The notes under the pieces are model-generated. The model was not told the origin of the DNA. It did no database searches and worked only from the letters and a program-made list of their open reading frames with translations. A stretch of 64,000 bases of DNA from Erysipelotrichaceae bacterium (GTDB lineage Bacteria > Bacillota_I > Bacilli_A > ML615J-28 > CAG-313): contig SVBG01000002.1 in assembly GCA_015059015.1 (NCBI GenBank), positions 113,636 through 177,635 of the forward strand, in the 5' to 3' direction. How positions within the stretch are numbered: the stretch's first letter is position 1; the number at the start of each line of letters is the position of its first letter. Below are positions 26,082-35,151 of this stretch, piece after piece. Made by a program: the position numbers and the translations under genes.

Positions 26082-26400
26082 AGTAACCTAAAAATAAATT
26101 TTCAAGAACAAAGAATCCAAGTGGAAATAAAAAGATGAAGACATAGTTTATAAACATTAGGATAAAGTATGTTCTAAATTCTTTTTTATCATATGTTTTT
26201 CTATTACTAAATAAATAAGTATTAATAAATGATAAAATAGCGAATAAAATTGTCCATACTATTATAAATACAATATTAGGAATAAAAGTTCCTTCTAATG
26301 ATTTATAAAAACCATTGTCACTTCTAAATAAAATTGAAGGTAGGAAATATACAAATAAGCCAAGTAAAAAGAATAAAATGTTTTTTAATGTTTTGTTCAT
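25933..26400 (-). CDS. tspO: TspO/MBR family membrane protein
   Basis: 155 residues from ATG 26400, which has AAAGGA upstream; the extended frame to 26439 lacks a ribosome site. Five hydrophobic segments, with 'YKSLEGTFIPN-VFIIVWTILF' corresponding to the conserved TspO 'P-x-W-x-F-x-x-x-W' region in divergent form, and 'YIPYILWTTFATI' as the family's fifth helix. TspO proteins bind porphyrins or sterol-like ligands and affect stress responses. The 3' end is duplicated at 23476. Confidence 0.75.
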   Translation of the reverse strand: MNKTLKNILFFLLGLFVYFLPSILFRSDNGFYKSLEGTFIPNIVFIIVWTILFAILSFINTYLFSNRKTYDKKEFRTYFILMFINYVFIFLFPLGFFVLENLFLGYLFTLFTCVTAILLSMQVLLLNKRITLLYIPYILWTTFATIYSIMLYLKN

Positions 26401-26449
26401 ACTAAAAAATCCTTTCAGTAATATATATGAATTTAACAATAATTTTATG

Positions 26450-26487
26450 AATAAAAATATGGTAAGTATAAACTTACCATATTTTCT
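26450..26487 (-). terminator. Terminator of the coat-like gene pair
   Basis: AAAATATGGTAAG / CTTACCATATTTT, perfect 13-bp stem followed on the minus strand by a T-rich tract. Confidence 0.75.
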
Positions 26488-26759
26488 TATCTACAAGGAG
26501 CAGTATAATCAACGTCTAATGGTTGAACATTAGCTTTTTCTTGGTTAATAGCTTGTTGTTCAACATTTTGTTGTTGATAATATCCCATTTGTTCCATATG
26601 TTTAAAAATAGCATTTTGCCATTCTAAACATACGTTTAACCCTGTTTGGAATTTTTGATGAACTTCTGGGTTTGAAGATTCTGTAGTTGCAGCAAATAAT
26701 AAGTTACATAATGCTTTACATTCAGTAAGTAGTGATTCTAAATAAAATTTATCATTCAT
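26487..26759 (-). CDS. CotF-like small spore-coat family protein
   Basis: 90 residues from ATG 26759, eight bases after AGGAGG; the longer frame would start inside that site. Helical, with 'ESLLTECKALCNLL', 'SNPEVHQKFQTGLN' and 'IFKHMEQMGYYQ', the four-helix pattern and 'M-x-x-x-G-W/Y-Y' ending of CotF-type coat proteins. A Gln-rich tail ends in 'APCR'. The start overlaps the stop of the partner gene by one base, implying coupled translation. Confidence 0.6.
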   Translation of the reverse strand: MNDKFYLESLLTECKALCNLLFAATTESSNPEVHQKFQTGLNVCLEWQNAIFKHMEQMGYYQQQNVEQQAINQEKANVQPLDVDYTAPCR

Positions 26760-26950
26760 TAGCAACAACCTCCTGTGCAAACTAAACTAGTGTATTCTTT
26801 ATAAGAGCAGATTGCATCTGATAATACACTACAAACAACTTGTTTAGATGATTCGTTTTGAAGTTCATCTTTGACTTCATTTAATGATTCAGCAAAATGT
26901 TTTAAATGGTTTACTGTATCCATTATGTAAAGTAATTCTTTTTGAGTCAT
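26759..26950 (-). CDS. Small Cys-tailed partner of the CotF-like protein
   Basis: 63 residues, AAGGAG upstream. Two amphipathic helices ('MDTVNHLKHFAESLNEV' and 'VCSVLSDAICSYKEYTSL') and a terminal 'CTGGCC'. In CotF-type families such short proteins are coat or surface components; the Cys-rich end could crosslink or bind metal. The family is not certain. Together with yunB and cwlD it points to a sporulation heritage. Confidence 0.55.
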   Translation of the reverse strand: MTQKELLYIMDTVNHLKHFAESLNEVKDELQNESSKQVVCSVLSDAICSYKEYTSLVCTGGCC

Positions 26951-27037
26951 AATTTAAAATCTCCTTCAAGATTAGTATGAACAATAAATAAACATTTATA
27001 ATTGGTAAAAAATGTTAATAAAAAATTTATATATATA

Positions 27038-27046
27038 TGATATAAT
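27038..27046 (+). promoter_or_regulatory. Extended -10 promoter, distal
   Basis: TG-A-TATAAT about 95 bases before the GHL10 gene at 27140. Confidence 0.5.
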
Positions 27047-27089
27047 CAATGTAAAGAGTAGCAAAGGGGTGGAGTTTTTTAGTATTTTT

Positions 27090-27098
27090 TGGTATAAT
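27090..27098 (+). promoter_or_regulatory. Extended -10 promoter, proximal
   Basis: TG-G-TATAAT with start near 27105, 35 bases before the ATG at 27140. With the distal element this gene appears to have two promoters. Confidence 0.55.
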
Positions 27099-27139
27099 AT
27101 ATTTAAAGAGAAATATAAATAAAAATTAATGGAGGTAAA

Positions 27140-30100
27140 ATGAAAAAATTAATTAAATTATTTGTTTGTTTAATTTTAGTTGTTTGTGCTGGTTTTGCAG
27201 TTGCAAACTCTAAAGTAAATCAAAATGTATCAATTGATGCTGCTAGCAATTTAGTAGAAGTTACTGATGATAATGGTAATATTGTTTATCATCGTAATAG
27301 TAGTGAACCAGTTATGAGATTAAAGGAATATAATTATCCAACACAAAATTTAAGAGCTTGTTGGGTGTCTAACTTTGTTGGAAGTTTACCAAAATATTCT
27401 AGTGAAGAAAATTGGAAAGCTGATTATACATATGTGCTAGATAAAATGGAAGAATATGGCTTAAACTGTATTATTTTCCATGTTAGAACACATAATAATG
27501 CATTATATAAATCAGAATTAAATCCTGTTGCTAGTTGGTTTGCAAATGTAAATTTTGATGAATTCGATCCACTAGCATGGGCAATTGAAGAAACACATAA
27601 GAGAGGGATTGAATTCCATGCATGGTTAAATCCTTATCGTATTTCTACAAACGGTGGTAAAACTCAATATGTATCTGGATCAATTCCAGCAAATAATCCT
27701 GTTAATGATTCAAGTAAATTACTTCAATCTGGTGATTCAATTATTTTAAATCCAGGTATTCAGTCTAACCGTGATTTTATTGTTGATTCTTGTATGGAAG
27801 TTGTAGAAAATTATGATGTAGATGCAATTCATTTTGATGACTATTTCTATATTTCTGGTGTTGAAACTGATAAATCAGGTGATTGGAAAAGACAACAAGT
27901 TGATTTATTTATTGAACAATTATCTAACGAATTAAGAGATTTTAATGAAAAACATAACAAAGCTATTCAACTTGGTATATCTCCTAGTGGTATTTATCAA
28001 AATGGTGGTTATTCAACAACTCCTAAATATGATTCTAATGGTAATTTAACATCACCACTATATTCTAATACAAGTGGTTTTGCACATTATGGTAACTATC
28101 TATATTCAGATACATTAAAATGGATTAATGAAGAATGGATTGACTATATTATGCCTCAAACATATTGGTCATTAGAACAAACTGCTGCTCAATTTGGTTC
28201 TTTATCTAGATGGTGGAGTTGGGCTGTTGCAAATAAAGATGTTAACTTATATTTAGGTATGGGTATTTATATGCCAGGGGATAATTCTAACTGGCGTAAG
28301 AATAAGTATGAAGTAAGAGATCAAATCTTAAATGCAGAAATGTATGATGAAGTTGGTGGTTTCTCATTCTATAGTTATAACTACCTAGACTCAACTAATG
28401 TTTATACTAAAACTGGTATGGATATTGTAAAAGATGATTATTTCAGTGTTAAAATACCTGGTGACGTTAAGAAATATTATGCAAACATTTATGATACTAT
28501 TGATGTTGAAAATGTTCAAGTAAAAGATGGTGTATTAATGTTTGATGAATGTGAAAATGTTCGTGGTTATGTTGTTTATAAAGTAAAACGCGGTAATGTT
28601 TTAGATCAAGAAAATATCAACCATATGTATTATTACGGAACTGATACAAATATTAAACTAGATGATACAATTAATTATGTATATTATGTTTCTTCAGTTA
28701 ATCTTGCTAATGAAATATCTACTCCTGTATGTACTGAAAATATCGATTTAAAAGCTGAAGATGTAGTTGAAAGAATTAATAAACTTCCTGAAGTTATTAA
28801 GTTTGAACATGAAAATTTAGTTAAAGAAATTGAAGCTGTATATAATGTTTTACCTCAAACTGAACGTACAAAAGTAACTAATATTAAAGTTTTAAATGAT
28901 GCACTTGCACTATTAGAAGAAAAACATAATGCTGTTGAAGTTACTGTTAAATATAAAGATTTAGATAACTATACTACAGATACGAAAGTCTTGATGCAAG
29001 CCTTAATAGATAAAACGCAAGACGATATAAATTTACAACCTAATCTAACTGATCTTAACGATTTAATGACTAATTTTAAAAATGAAATGGATAAATTTAA
29101 AGTATTAAGTGAAGAACTTGCAGAAATAATTGTTACAGCGAAAGAAACACTTAATAACCATTTTGCAACATTTGATCTATCTTATTATGAAAGTCAAGAT
29201 CAGAAAGATATGCAAGGTTATTTAGAAGATGCGTTAGAAGCAATTGATAAGGCTAAATCAGCAAGTGAAATTAATGAGATTGTTGCAACTACAATTGAGA
29301 ATATGGATTCTACACCACATTTTAAAGAAGAGTATGATGCTGCAATTAAAGAAATAGAAGATGCTTTACAGAAGTTAGTTAATGAAGCTCTTTCAATAAA
29401 TGAATGGTATAAATATCATGATTTAACTGCTAAAACAGAAGAAATTATTACAAATACAAAAGCAATAACTAAATTCTCTATATATAAAAATAGTACTAAA
29501 TATTTGAATCAAGCAACAGCTGATTTCAATGAATATATTGCATTATTAGATGAGCTTTATTCTTTAATACAACAACCAATTCAATCATTAAAAGATTATT
29601 ATAATAGTTTAGAATTAGATTATTATGAAGAGAACGAAAAAGATACTTTAGATAGTATTTTAGCTAATGCAATTGATTCGTTAAATAAAATTAGTTCACA
29701 AGATGAAATTGAATCAATTGTAAATGACGCAAAATCAGCTATGAATGAAGTACCTACATTTAAAGAAGCATATGATGAAATTATTAATGAAATTAATGAT
29801 GCAATAGATTTAGCTATCAACGAACTTATTTTAAATGATGAATGGTTAGCAAATCGTAATTATGAAGATGCTAAAGAAAATATTATTAATAACATTAAAA
29901 ATGAAAATAAAGTTCTAGTATATCAAAATAGTACTACATATATTAATAATGCTAAAAACGCATGTAATGAATATGTTAATGAATTAAAAGAACTTTATAA
30001 AGTTATTCAAGAACCAATTCAATCGTTAAAAGATTATTGTACTAATTTAGGTTTAGACTATTATGAAGATGTTGATAAACAAACTCTAAATACAATTTTA

Positions 30101-30691
30101 GAAAATGCAATAGCTGAATTAAACCAAGTTGATGCAAAATCAGAAATTGATGAAATTATTACTAATGCAAAATTAGCTATGAATGAAGTGCCAAGTTTCA
30201 AAGCAGCATATAACGCAAAAATTAAAGAAATTGACGATACTATTCAAACTTTAATTAATGAAAATATTGCTGATAATGAATGGTTTGCAAAACGTAATTT
30301 AACTGCTAAAAAAGATGAAATCATAAATGCTATTAAAAATGAATCAAAAATTAATGTTTATAAAGATACAAATACTTACTTAAATAATGCTAAAAAAGAA
30401 TTTAATGAATACGTTCAAGACTTAAGAGTATTATATATTAAGATTAAAAATGTTGTTTCTACAATAAATAGTTATGATGATTCTAAAAAAGGAGCAAGTG
30501 AATTAATATCTGAATATATTGAAAAGATTGAACTTGCTGAAAATAAAGAAATGGTTGTTACATTAGAAAATGAATTTAAGACTAAATACGAAGAATTATC
30601 TAATAAATCTAAATGTTCATTTGGTGTAATTAGTTTTATTAATTTATTTGCAGCATTATCACTTGCATTGATTATTTTTAGAAAGAAATAA
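27140..30691 (+). CDS. Secreted GHL10 glycosidase-like protein with coiled-coil repeats and C-terminal membrane anchor
   Basis: 1183 residues. Sec signal peptide (1-28). GHL10/DUF187 domain (about 60-440) very close to that at 12338, including 'FHVRTHNNALY', 'IHFDDYFY' and 'DYIMPQTYW'. An FN3-like segment (465-535) follows. In place of Ig and LRR domains it has about 600 residues of helical, coiled-coil-prone sequence with roughly 165-residue repeats: 'PIQSLKDY' and 'LDYYE' recur near 815 and 970, and a more diverged unit precedes them. The C-terminus 'CSFGVISFINLFAALSLALI' then FRKK is a Cys-preceded membrane helix with basic stop, so the protein is probably membrane-held with the enzyme on a long stalk. 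Confidence 0.82.
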   Translation: MKKLIKLFVCLILVVCAGFAVANSKVNQNVSIDAASNLVEVTDDNGNIVYHRNSSEPVMRLKEYNYPTQNLRACWVSNFVGSLPKYSSEENWKADYTYVLDKMEEYGLNCIIFHVRTHNNALYKSELNPVASWFANVNFDEFDPLAWAIEETHKRGIEFHAWLNPYRISTNGGKTQYVSGSIPANNPVNDSSKLLQSGDSIILNPGIQSNRDFIVDSCMEVVENYDVDAIHFDDYFYISGVETDKSGDWKRQQVDLFIEQLSNELRDFNEKHNKAIQLGISPSGIYQNGGYSTTPKYDSNGNLTSPLYSNTSGFAHYGNYLYSDTLKWINEEWIDYIMPQTYWSLEQTAAQFGSLSRWWSWAVANKDVNLYLGMGIYMPGDNSNWRKNKYEVRDQILNAEMYDEVGGFSFYSYNYLDSTNVYTKTGMDIVKDDYFSVKIPGDVKKYYANIYDTIDVENVQVKDGVLMFDECENVRGYVVYKVKRGNVLDQENINHMYYYGTDTNIKLDDTINYVYYVSSVNLANEISTPVCTENIDLKAEDVVERINKLPEVIKFEHENLVKEIEAVYNVLPQTERTKVTNIKVLNDALALLEEKHNAVEVTVKYKDLDNYTTDTKVLMQALIDKTQDDINLQPNLTDLNDLMTNFKNEMDKFKVLSEELAEIIVTAKETLNNHFATFDLSYYESQDQKDMQGYLEDALEAIDKAKSASEINEIVATTIENMDSTPHFKEEYDAAIKEIEDALQKLVNEALSINEWYKYHDLTAKTEEIITNTKAITKFSIYKNSTKYLNQATADFNEYIALLDELYSLIQQPIQSLKDYYNSLELDYYEENEKDTLDSILANAIDSLNKISSQDEIESIVNDAKSAMNEVPTFKEAYDEIINEINDAIDLAINELILNDEWLANRNYEDAKENIINNIKNENKVLVYQNSTTYINNAKNACNEYVNELKELYKVIQEPIQSLKDYCTNLGLDYYEDVDKQTLNTILENAIAELNQVDAKSEIDEIITNAKLAMNEVPSFKAAYNAKIKEIDDTIQTLINENIADNEWFAKRNLTAKKDEIINAIKNESKINVYKDTNTYLNNAKKEFNEYVQDLRVLYIKIKNVVSTINSYDDSKKGASELISEYIEKIELAENKEMVVTLENEFKTKYEELSNKSKCSFGVISFINLFAALSLALIIFRKK

Positions 30692-30694
30692 AAA

Positions 30695-30721
30695 AATTAA
30701 AACAATTAAAACAATTAAAAC
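30695..30721 (+). repeat. Short tandem repeat, 9-bp unit x3
   Basis: Three exact AATTAAAAC units lie between the GHL10 stop and its terminator. Copy number may vary by slippage. Confidence 0.8.
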
Positions 30722-30749
30722 AATCTCTATCATTTAGAGATTGTTTTTA
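30721..30749 (+). terminator. Rho-independent terminator
   Basis: CAATCTCTA / TAGAGATTG, perfect 9-bp stem, then TTTTTA. Confidence 0.85.
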
Positions 30750-30758
30750 TCTTTATTA

Positions 30759-30767
30759 TGGTATAAT
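30759..30767 (+). promoter_or_regulatory. Extended -10 promoter of the chrA pair
   Basis: TG-G-TATAAT; start near 30774, at the AGAGGTGA ribosome site of the GTG start at 30786. Confidence 0.55.
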
Positions 30768-30785
30768 GTTATAGAGGTGAGATAA

Positions 30786-31349
30786 GTGAAGAAATTATTT
30801 AATTTATTCTACATTTTTTTAAAAATAGGATTATTTACTTTTGGTGGTGGATATGCTATGATTGCTCAAATAAAAGAAATAATAGTTGAAAAGAAAAAAT
30901 GGATAACAGAAGAAGACCTATTAGAAATAATTACAATAGCAGAATCTACTCCTGGTCCAATTGCAATCAATGTGGCTACATATATAGGGTATAAAAGAGA
31001 AAAAATCCTTGGTAGTATAGCAGCAACACTTGGTGTAATACTTCCGTCATTTAGTATTATCTTTGTAATATCGTTATTTATAGAACAATTTATGAGTTTA
31101 AAAGTAGTAAAATATGCTTTTATAGGCATTAATGCTGGAGTATGTTTTTTAATACTAAAAACTGCAATTAATATGTTTAAAAAGATAGAAAAAAAGGTAT
31201 TACCAATTATAATATTTTGTTTAGTATTTTGTTCACTTTTGTTATTTGAAATTTTATCAATAAAACTTTCTTCAATATTCTTTATATTATCTGGCGGAAT
31301 AATTGGAATAATATATTATTCCATTGTTCAAAAAGAGGTGAATAGCTAA
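30786..31349 (+). CDS. chrA: Chromate transporter family, N-terminal-type half (short-chain ChrA)
   Basis: 187 residues from GTG 30786, eight bases after AGAGGTGA. 'FGGGYAMI', 'TPGPIAINVATYIGY' and 'ATLGVILPSF' are the CHR-domain signatures. Short-chain CHR proteins are encoded as adjacent pairs that act together. Members export chromate or related anions; in organisms like this the native substrate is uncertain. The stop overlaps the start of the second half by one base. Confidence 0.88.
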   Translation: MKKLFNLFYIFLKIGLFTFGGGYAMIAQIKEIIVEKKKWITEEDLLEIITIAESTPGPIAINVATYIGYKREKILGSIAATLGVILPSFSIIFVISLFIEQFMSLKVVKYAFIGINAGVCFLILKTAINMFKKIEKKVLPIIIFCLVFCSLLLFEILSIKLSSIFFILSGGIIGIIYYSIVQKEVNS

Positions 31350-31924
31350 TGATATATCTAAAGTTATTTTATGAGTTCTTTTTGATTGGTTTATTCACAT
31401 TTGGTGGTGGATATGCAATGATTCCATTGATTAAAGAAACTGTCGTTAATAATGGATGGTTAACGCTTGATGAATTTTATAGTTTCATTGGAATTTGTGA
31501 ATCAACTCCAGGACCTATTGCGGTTAATATGGCTACATATATTGGCTCAACACAAGGTGGAATATTTGGTAGTATAGCAGCAACACTTGGTGTTGTACTT
31601 CCTTCTTTTATAATTATTTTATTAATTGCAATATGTCTTAAAAAATTTACTAAAAATAAACACTTTAAAAACTTTATTAAAGGTGTAAAACCAGTAATTG
31701 TTTCTTTAATATTATTTGCGGGAATTACACTATTGATTAAATGTATAGGTATTGATATTGATACATTTGAAATTAATATTAACTATATATCAATATTTAT
31801 ATTAGTTATAATTACAGTACTTTATTTTGTATTATTAAAGGTATTCAAAAAGAAGATTTCTTCAATCCAAATAATTTTAATATCTGGAGTACTTGGTATT
31901 ATATTATCATATATATTAGAATAG
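31349..31924 (+). CDS. chrA: Chromate transporter family, second half (short-chain ChrA)
   Basis: 191 residues, starting at the A shared with the TAA of the first half (TAATG), with AAGAGGTG upstream. It repeats the CHR signatures 'FGGGYAMIPL', 'TPGPIAVNMATYIG' and 'ATLGVVLPSF'. The two halves are close paralogues (even 'GSIAATLGV' is identical), consistent with a tandem duplication and a heterodimer in the membrane. Confidence 0.88.
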   Translation: MIYLKLFYEFFLIGLFTFGGGYAMIPLIKETVVNNGWLTLDEFYSFIGICESTPGPIAVNMATYIGSTQGGIFGSIAATLGVVLPSFIIILLIAICLKKFTKNKHFKNFIKGVKPVIVSLILFAGITLLIKCIGIDIDTFEININYISIFILVIITVLYFVLLKVFKKKISSIQIILISGVLGIILSYILE

Positions 31925-31931
31925 AAAAAAT

Positions 31932-31951
31932 AGAGAAAAATTCTTTTCTCT
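31932..31951. terminator. Short bidirectional terminator
   Basis: AGAGAAAA / TTTTCTCT with a four-base loop between convergent genes; T-rich on both strands. Confidence 0.6.
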
Positions 31952-31952
31952 G

Positions 31953-32471
31953 TCATTTTTCTATAATATAAAATCCATATGGATAAAGTTCTACAGTGTC
32001 ACTAAATTCAACTTCATCACCACAATTAATGCAATAATGTACACCATTTTTAATAGAATCTGGTAGTGGAATATTAATATCTACTTCAGTTGTATTAAAG
32101 ATAATAATAATATTTCCTCGTTCATATATTTGATAGTTGAATGTTTTCTTTAAAGTATTAAGTGGTGCTTTAAAGTCATCAGGATATGAATCAATGACAC
32201 TTTTAATAAAAGATAAATACATATTATCTGCACCTGTTAATTGACTTTGTTGAGTAAGCCTATTTGGGAATAACCAAAGGTATAGATATGTAAGCATTAC
32301 CATATCTGGATCATATTCTACAAAACTATCATCTGTTATATGATTGCAAAATAGAGTGAGCTCTCCAGGATTAACTGTTTTTATATATTCATCAATTCTA
32401 TTTTGAAATTCAGTAAATGGAACTTGCTTTGTAAAAAAATCATTAAAATACATTAAATAAGATATTTGCAT
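31953..32471 (-). CDS. Unknown protein, possibly a degenerate C-terminal part of an alpha-amylase-like enzyme
   Basis: 172 residues from ATG 32471 with AAAGGAGT upstream; the longer frame to 32525 lacks a site. The last 50 residues ('NIIIIFNTTEVDINIPLP' ... 'ELYPYGFYIIEK') look like the small beta-domain that ends GH13 enzymes. The first part, with 'LTLFCNHITDDSFV' and 'MVMLTYLYLWLFPN', could be a worn version of the GH13 'NHD' strand and following helix. No catalytic residues remain, so it would be non-enzymatic. The homology is tentative and nothing nearby is carbohydrate-related. Confidence 0.5.
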   Translation of the reverse strand: MQISYLMYFNDFFTKQVPFTEFQNRIDEYIKTVNPGELTLFCNHITDDSFVEYDPDMVMLTYLYLWLFPNRLTQQSQLTGADNMYLSFIKSVIDSYPDDFKAPLNTLKKTFNYQIYERGNIIIIFNTTEVDINIPLPDSIKNGVHYCINCGDEVEFSDTVELYPYGFYIIEK

Positions 32472-32598
32472 AGAGACTCCTTTATTACATAGTAATAGTA
32501 TACTATATTTTAATAAAAATTGCAAAAATAATAGTCGGTAATAATCATTAAAACAAAAATAAAAAGATTATTTTATTAGTTGAAGAAAATAAGAAATT

Positions 32599-32607
32599 TG
32601 ATATAAT
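32599..32607 (+). promoter_or_regulatory. Extended -10 promoter of tdk-tadA
   Basis: TG-A-TATAAT, about 50 bases before the tdk start. Confidence 0.55.
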
Positions 32608-32657
32608 ATATAATATAAGGGAAAATTAAAGAAGAAAATTTAGAAAGAGGAATTATT

Positions 32658-33251
32658 ATGGATATTAGACGTAACAATGATGGTTGGATAGAAGTTATAT
32701 GCGGAAGTATGTTCGCAGGAAAGACTGAAGAATTAATTAGAAGAATTAATCGTATTAAATATGCAAAGAAAGATATAATTGTATTTAAACCTAAAATTGA
32801 TAATCGTTATGATGACATCCAAGTAGTTTCTCATTCTAATTTAAGAGTTGATGCAATTCCTGTTTCTACTGCAAAAGAAGCTTGTAAATATCTTAATAAT
32901 TTACCATATGCTGTTGCGTTTGATGAAGTTCAATTTTTTAAAAAAGATATTTTAGATCTTTGTGAACGTCTTGCTAATTCTGGAGTTAGAGTTATTTGTG
33001 CTGGACTTGATCTTGACTTTAGAGGTGAACCATTTGGTATTATGCCAAAACTTCTTGCACAAGCAGAATTTGTTACAAAATTAAATGCTATATGTAATGT
33101 ATGTGGTGCTCCTGCTACACGTACGCAACGTATTATTAATGGTAGACCTGCTGACTATGATGATCCAATTATTTTAGTAAGTGCTTCTGAAAAGTATGAA
33201 GCAAGATGTAGATTCTGTCATCAAGTACCACATAAGAATTATGGAAAATAA
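32658..33251 (+). CDS. tdk: Thymidine kinase
   Basis: 197 residues, type II enzyme of the nucleotide salvage pathway (thymidine + ATP to dTMP). P-loop 'GSMFAGKT' (16-23), Walker B-like 'VAFDEVQFF' with the catalytic Glu, '[11 protein letters not shown]', and a structural zinc site from 'CNVCG' and 'CRFCH'. AAAGAGG lies upstream. The last 11 bases overlap tadA, so the two are coupled. Confidence 0.96.
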   Translation: MDIRRNNDGWIEVICGSMFAGKTEELIRRINRIKYAKKDIIVFKPKIDNRYDDIQVVSHSNLRVDAIPVSTAKEACKYLNNLPYAVAFDEVQFFKKDILDLCERLANSGVRVICAGLDLDFRGEPFGIMPKLLAQAEFVTKLNAICNVCGAPATRTQRIINGRPADYDDPIILVSASEKYEARCRFCHQVPHKNYGK

Positions 33252-33714
33252 AGATGATATCTTCTTTATGAAAGAAGCTTTAAAAGAAGCTAAAAAAGCC
33301 TATCTTAAAGAAGAAGTTCCAGTTGGTTGTGTAATTGTATATAACAATGAAATAATAGCACGCGCTCATAACACGAGACATAAGAATAAATCAGCCCTTG
33401 ATCATGCTGAAATACTTGCGATTAAAAAAGCAAATAAAAAACTTGGTGCTTGGATGCTAGATAATGCTACAATCTATGTAACACTAGAACCTTGTCTTAT
33501 GTGTGCTGGTGCAATTTTTCAATCAAGAATTAAACGAGTTGTTTATGCTGCAAGCGAACCTAAATTTGGTTCATTTGGTAGTATAATAGATGTATCTAAT
33601 CCAAATTATAAATTTAATCATAAAGTAGAACTTACTAAAGGAATTCTTGAAAGTGATGCATCAGAGTTATTAAAATCATTCTTTAAAGAAATCAGATCTA
33701 AGAAGCAATCATAA
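33241..33714 (+). CDS. tadA: tRNA-specific adenosine deaminase
   Basis: 157 residues from ATG 33241, inside the end of tdk; the frame extended to 33181 would lie wholly within tdk. Makes inosine at the wobble position of tRNA-Arg(ACG). The zinc site is 'HAEILAI' and 'PCLMCAGA', with the proton-shuttle Glu in HAE; 'FGSFGS' is a family loop. An in-frame terminator hairpin begins before the stop. Confidence 0.95.
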   Translation: MENKDDIFFMKEALKEAKKAYLKEEVPVGCVIVYNNEIIARAHNTRHKNKSALDHAEILAIKKANKKLGAWMLDNATIYVTLEPCLMCAGAIFQSRIKRVVYAASEPKFGSFGSIIDVSNPNYKFNHKVELTKGILESDASELLKSFFKEIRSKKQS

Positions 33715-33742
33715 TTATAATATGATTGCTTTATTTGTTTTT
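33705..33742 (+). terminator. Rho-independent terminator
   Basis: GCAATCATA / TATGATTGC with a seven-base loop followed by TTTATTTGTTTTT. The 5' arm overlaps the end of tadA. Confidence 0.75.
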
Positions 33743-33754
33743 ATGATTATTTTA

Positions 33755-33763
33755 TGATAAAAT
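33755..33763 (+). promoter_or_regulatory. Extended -10 promoter
   Basis: TG-A-TAAAAT with TTGTTT 17 bases upstream; 25 bases before the acyltransferase start. Confidence 0.45.
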
Positions 33764-33787
33764 AATGTATGAAAGAAGGATTTAATT

Positions 33788-35059
33788 ATGAAGAAGACTT
33801 TAGATCAAAAATTACATTCAAGAAAAATAAAGAAACCAAATTTTATATATCCTATTTTAGGATATGTTTGGAAGTTATTATTTTATAAAAAATATAACGT
33901 TACTCCTATTTTTAAAACAGATATTAAAAAAGTAAAAGAACCATACATTTTATTATCAAGTCATGCTTCACGTCTTGACTATATGTTTACTGCAATACCA
34001 CTACTACCTAAAAGATTTAACTTTGTAGCAGGTTATAATGAATTTTTTAGATCTCACTTAGCAGGTGTATTTAAATTGCTTAGAGTAATTCCTAAAAAGA
34101 ACTTTACTGCTGATATTTATACAATAAAAGAAGTATCTAGAGTAATTAAAAAGGGTGGTAATATTATTTTATATCCAGAAGGCATGAGTTCTATTTCTGG
34201 TGCTAATCAACCTGTTGCAGTAGGAACTGGAAAGTTTATTAAACATTTTAAATTACCAGTATATTATTCAGTAATTAAAGGCGGTTATTTAACAAGTCCA
34301 AAATATGATTTAACAGAACGATATGGAAAAGTTGAAGTTGTTTATGATATTATGTTTACTAAAGAAGAAATAGAAAAACTATCGCCAACTGAAATAGAAG
34401 ATATTATCAATGAAAAACTTTATCATGATGATTATGCATGGAACAAACAAGTTAAAAACGAATTTAAGATTAAAGGTGATATATCTAACAATTTACATCA
34501 CTTATTATATTATTGTCCAAAATGTAAATCTGAATTTACAATGAAAGGTGAAAATAATAAAATATATTGTACAAAATGTGGTAATGGAGCAAATATAACC
34601 AATACTTATGAAATGATACCATTTGATGAAACTTGTGTAATTCCAACTACTCAAACAGAGTGGTTTAACTTAGAAAGAAAATTAGCTGAAATTGAAATAG
34701 AAAACAAAGATTTTAAATTAACAGAAAAAGTTAAACTTGGAATGCTTCCTAAAGATAAATTATTAAAAGATCAAAAAACATCTATTATTGTTGGTGAAGG
34801 AACAATTACTTTAGATCATACAGGTCTTACATATAATGGTACTTGTAATAATGAAGCGTTTAGTTTCCATCTAAATACAAACGAAGTACCAACTTATGGA
34901 ATGTGTACTGATTTATCTAGATTTTATACATTCTATAAAGGAGAATTTATGGAATTTTATCCAGAGAATGAAACTGTTGAGAAATGGTTTTTGTGCACTG
35001 AATCACTTCATAGATATCATAATGGTAAATGGAGAAATTTTAAATTTGAAAAAAAGTAG
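33788..35059 (+). CDS. PlsC-like acyltransferase with C-terminal zinc ribbon
   Basis: 423 residues. The N-terminal 230 residues are an acylglycerol-phosphate acyltransferase domain: 'SHASRLDYM' gives the H-x4-D catalytic motif, 'LYPEGMSS' the phosphate-binding block, preceded by one hydrophobic segment. Unlike a plain PlsC, a C4 zinc ribbon ('CPKCKSEF', 'CTKCGNGA') follows near 240-275 and then about 140 residues of beta-rich sequence. This longer architecture is seen in Firmicutes but its exact acyl acceptor is unknown. Start has GAAGGA upstream. Confidence 0.82.
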   Translation: MKKTLDQKLHSRKIKKPNFIYPILGYVWKLLFYKKYNVTPIFKTDIKKVKEPYILLSSHASRLDYMFTAIPLLPKRFNFVAGYNEFFRSHLAGVFKLLRVIPKKNFTADIYTIKEVSRVIKKGGNIILYPEGMSSISGANQPVAVGTGKFIKHFKLPVYYSVIKGGYLTSPKYDLTERYGKVEVVYDIMFTKEEIEKLSPTEIEDIINEKLYHDDYAWNKQVKNEFKIKGDISNNLHHLLYYCPKCKSEFTMKGENNKIYCTKCGNGANITNTYEMIPFDETCVIPTTQTEWFNLERKLAEIEIENKDFKLTEKVKLGMLPKDKLLKDQKTSIIVGEGTITLDHTGLTYNGTCNNEAFSFHLNTNEVPTYGMCTDLSRFYTFYKGEFMEFYPENETVEKWFLCTESLHRYHNGKWRNFKFEKK

Positions 35060-35078
35060 TTTAAAACTACTTTTTTTT
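35051..35078 (+). terminator. Rho-independent terminator
   Basis: AAAAAGTAGT / ACTACTTTTT with a five-base loop running into eight Ts; the 5' arm overlaps the acyltransferase stop. Confidence 0.85.
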
Positions 35079-35151
35079 ATTTTTACTGAAATTTTTTTAG
35101 GATTTTTTGTGTCTTATTCTATGTAATTAATTTATAGTAAGGAGAAAAAAT

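Noticed and set aside
30695-30721. The 9-bp tandem repeat as an iteron or origin
   Set aside because: Only three AT-rich units directly before a terminator, with no replication gene or DnaA boxes nearby.
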